From Eubacterium sp. (GTDB lineage: Bacteria; Bacillota; Clostridia; Oscillospirales; Acutalibacteraceae), in the NCBI GenBank assembly GCA_029258375.1, contig JARHZA010000001.1, forward strand, positions 62,001-126,000: DNA of 64,000 nt. The letters are read 5' to 3'. The position numbers and the translations under genes are program-made. Below are positions 61,962 to 64,000 of this stretch, piece by piece (position 1 is the stretch's first letter; the number at the start of each line of letters is the position of its first letter). The notes beneath the pieces were generated by a model. That model ran no database searches. It saw only the letters and a list, made by a program, of their open reading frames with translations, and was not told where the DNA came from.

Positions 61962-63455
61962 ATGAGTGAATATATACTACAAATGAAAAACATAGAAAAA
62001 AGTTTTCCTGGTGTTAAAGCTCTTAACAATGCAAGTTTTAACCTAAAAGCAGGCGAAGTTCACGCTTTAGTTGGCGAAAACGGTGCTGGTAAATCAACAC
62101 TTATGAAAATTCTTTGTGGAATACATAGACGAGATGAGGGCGAAATACTTCTTTTTGACAAACCTGTTGACTTTCAAAATATTGCCCAGTCTCAAAAAAT
62201 GGGCATTTCTATAATACACCAAGAGTTAAATATGATTGGCGATTTAACAGTTGCTCAAAATATATTTATTGGCAGAGAACCAATGATTAAAGGAATCTGC
62301 ATAAACGATGCAAAAATGGAAAAAGATTCTCGTGATTTACTGCAAAATCTTGGAATAGACATTGATCCGTCTACAAAACTGCGAGATCTTACAGTAGGTC
62401 ATCAGCAAATGGTTGAAATTGCAAAAGCAGTTTCGCACAACATTAAAATTTTAATTCTTGACGAACCAACAACTGCGCTTACTCAACCAGAAACAGAAGA
62501 ATTATTTAGAATTATGAATGACCTTCGTAAAAAAGGCATTGGTATGATTTACATATCGCACAGAATGGACGAAATTACACGAATTTCAGACCGTGTAACT
62601 ATTATGCGAGATGGCGAATTTGTTTTAACAAAAGAAACAAAATATTTAACCGAAGATGAAATTGTTAAAGCGATGGTTGGCCGTGTTGTTTATGGCGACA
62701 AAAAAGAAAAAAGCAACGTAAAAAATGACGCAGAAGTTGTTTTGGAAGTTAAAGGTCTTACTAATTATCCTTTTGTAAAGGACGTTTCGTTTAATTTAAG
62801 AAAAGGCGAAATTCTTGGTTTTGCTGGTCTTATGGGTGCTGGTAGAACTGAAGTTGCAAGAGCTATTTATGGTGCAGATCCAAAAGATGCAGGTGAAATA
62901 TTTATAAATGGCAAAAAAGTAAACATAAATTCACCTAAAAAAGCTGTTAAAAATGGCATTTGCTATCTTTCTGAAGACAGAAAACGTTATGGACTTCTTC
63001 TTATTAAATCTGTGGCAGAAAATTCTGCTTTAGCTTATCTTGATAACTACACAACAGCTGGGTTTATAAACGATATTAAAATAAAAGAAGATACTAAAAT
63101 TACAAACAAGAAACTCAACATTAAAACGCCTTCAATTGAACAAGCTGTAAAAAATCTTTCTGGCGGAAATCAGCAAAAGGTTATTGTAGCACGTTGGCTA
63201 CTAAAAAATTCAGATATATTTATTTTTGACGAACCTACAAAGGGCATTGATGTGGGTGCAAAAAGCGAAATTTATGAAATTATTGAAGAACTTGCTGAAC
63301 AAGGCAAATCAATTATAATGATTTCTTCTGAACTTTCTGAGATTCAAAGACTTAGCGACAGAGTTCTTGTTATGTGTGAAGGACGTGTTACTGCTAATCT
63401 TGATATTAGCGAGGCAACTCAAGAAACAATTATGAAATACGCTACGATGAGGTAA
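61962..63455 (+). CDS. Sugar ABC transporter ATPase (RbsA/MglA-like, two NBDs)
   Basis: A 497-residue protein with two fused ATPase domains of the CUT2 type. The first has GENGAGKST, VGHQQMVEIAK and ILILDEPTTAL. The second has a degenerate Walker A GLMGAGRTEVARAI, typical for the family, then LSGGNQQKVIVARWLL and IFIFDEPTKGIDVGA. It powers uptake of a monosaccharide such as ribose, galactose or xylose. The sugar cannot be told here, because the binding protein lies outside the window. It is followed 13 bp later by the permease gene. The start follows GGAGGG. Confidence 0.94.
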   Translation: MSEYILQMKNIEKSFPGVKALNNASFNLKAGEVHALVGENGAGKSTLMKILCGIHRRDEGEILLFDKPVDFQNIAQSQKMGISIIHQELNMIGDLTVAQNIFIGREPMIKGICINDAKMEKDSRDLLQNLGIDIDPSTKLRDLTVGHQQMVEIAKAVSHNIKILILDEPTTALTQPETEELFRIMNDLRKKGIGMIYISHRMDEITRISDRVTIMRDGEFVLTKETKYLTEDEIVKAMVGRVVYGDKKEKSNVKNDAEVVLEVKGLTNYPFVKDVSFNLRKGEILGFAGLMGAGRTEVARAIYGADPKDAGEIFINGKKVNINSPKKAVKNGICYLSEDRKRYGLLLIKSVAENSALAYLDNYTTAGFINDIKIKEDTKITNKKLNIKTPSIEQAVKNLSGGNQQKVIVARWLLKNSDIFIFDEPTKGIDVGAKSEIYEIIEELAEQGKSIIMISSELSEIQRLSDRVLVMCEGRVTANLDISEATQETIMKYATMR

Positions 63456-63468
63456 GGAGAACTACTGA

Positions 63469-64000
63469 ATGAATAATTTCTTAAAAAAAAGTAAGCAAAA
63501 TGCCATTATTTTAGCATCGCTATCTGTGCTTGTTGTTATTTTTACACTACTTAATAGAAACTTTCTTGACAAGTATAACGTAGTTAATATGGCTCAATCA
63601 CTTGCACCTTATGCAATAATGTCGCTTGGTGTTACTTTTGTAATAGCAACAGGTGGAATAGACCTTTCAATAGGAACTGTTTGTATTGCAGCATCAACTG
63701 TTGCCGGAAAACTATATATGTCTGGTTGCGATATTTGGGTAACTATTCCGGTTATGATTTTAATTGGTCTTTTATTTGGCGTTATTAACGGTTTATTAGT
63801 TGCAAAACTTAACCTCCCTGCTTTTATTGCTACACTTGGCACAATGATGTTTGCAAGAGGAATAAGTGCAATTATTGTTTCTGACCCTAATATTTTTTAT
63901 CCAACAGGAACTTGGTTTAACTCTGTTTTTTCTAACTCAAATGGATTTCCAGTAGGTTTTTTCTGGGTTATTGGCTTTGCGCTTATTTGTGGTTACATAA
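63469..64000 (+). CDS. Sugar ABC transporter permease, RbsC-like (partial, runs off the window)
   Basis: The frame opens at ATG 63469 behind AAGGAG and is still open at the window end (177 codons). The visible part has at least four hydrophobic helices. It also has the family motif FVIATGGIDLSIGT near residue 65 and LNLPAFIATLGTMMFARGISAIIVS further on. It pairs with the preceding CUT2 ATPase. Confidence 0.92.
   Translation, partial: MNNFLKKSKQNAIILASLSVLVVIFTLLNRNFLDKYNVVNMAQSLAPYAIMSLGVTFVIATGGIDLSIGTVCIAASTVAGKLYMSGCDIWVTIPVMILIGLLFGVINGLLVAKLNLPAFIATLGTMMFARGISAIIVSDPNIFYPTGTWFNSVFSNSNGFPVGFFWVIGFALICGYI

Overview
The window looks like chromosomal DNA from a low-GC, strictly anaerobic Clostridia-type Firmicute, probably a gut butyrate producer. 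The evidence is the AT-rich sequence, strong GGAGG ribosome binding sites, textbook sigma-A promoters, T-box and TPP leaders, a complete acetyl-CoA to butyryl-CoA operon, and a two-gene SUF-like Fe-S assembly system of the kind found in anaerobes. No phage, transposase, plasmid or CRISPR locus was seen.

Layout. 1-6.3 kb: the 3' end of an unidentified gene, then the minus-strand operon thl-crt-hbd-bcd-etfB-etfA behind one strong promoter. 6.7-12.9 kb: a membrane-anchored protein divergent from a ClC transporter, the rplM-rpsI ribosomal operon (its 3' end is partly duplicated beside it), and smsC-smsB. 12.9-23.4 kb: a minus-strand housekeeping block with a GH29 fucosidase, a DUF975 protein, glyS, a GH25 lysozyme, birA, degV, a four-gene mrp/dCMP deaminase/HAD/unknown operon, and lexA. 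23.5-30 kb: tRNA-Met and tRNA-Glu, a Qnr-like pentapeptide protein with a GNAT enzyme, a fucose-type group (GH-like protein, FucU, AraC regulator), then lemA and a TPM-domain gene.

30.4-38.2 kb is the least familiar part. It holds three tandem paralogous genes for large secreted proteins built from about 100-residue repeats. I recognise no family for them. Two of the three share a conserved upstream element. 38.8-43.4 kb: a yjdF-type (azaaromatic) riboswitch with yjdF, two unknown membrane proteins, a tRNA-Arg whose 5' end is repeated in a 115-bp tandem array between promoter and gene, and a G5/3D cell-wall protein. 43.4-46 kb: a Trp T-box controls trpB and a TrpA homologue that has lost its catalytic and phosphate-binding residues. 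This suggests indole salvage rather than full tryptophan synthesis. tRNA-Pro follows.

46.8-50 kb: a TPP riboswitch controls a HAD phosphatase, thiD and thiC. 50-53 kb: a LysR regulator is divergent from a thioredoxin-reductase-like flavoprotein without its CxxC and a YeiH transporter. 53-57.6 kb: a GIY-YIG protein, brnQ under an Ile T-box, and a GtrB/GtrA-type pair. 57.8-61.8 kb: an iron-siderophore-type ABC importer, a methyltransferase and a CsoR-type metal sensor. 61.9-64 kb: a sugar ABC ATPase and the start of its permease.

Several start codons were moved from the longest open frame to the ATG that follows a GGAGG box, because the longer start lay inside or upstream of the ribosome binding site.
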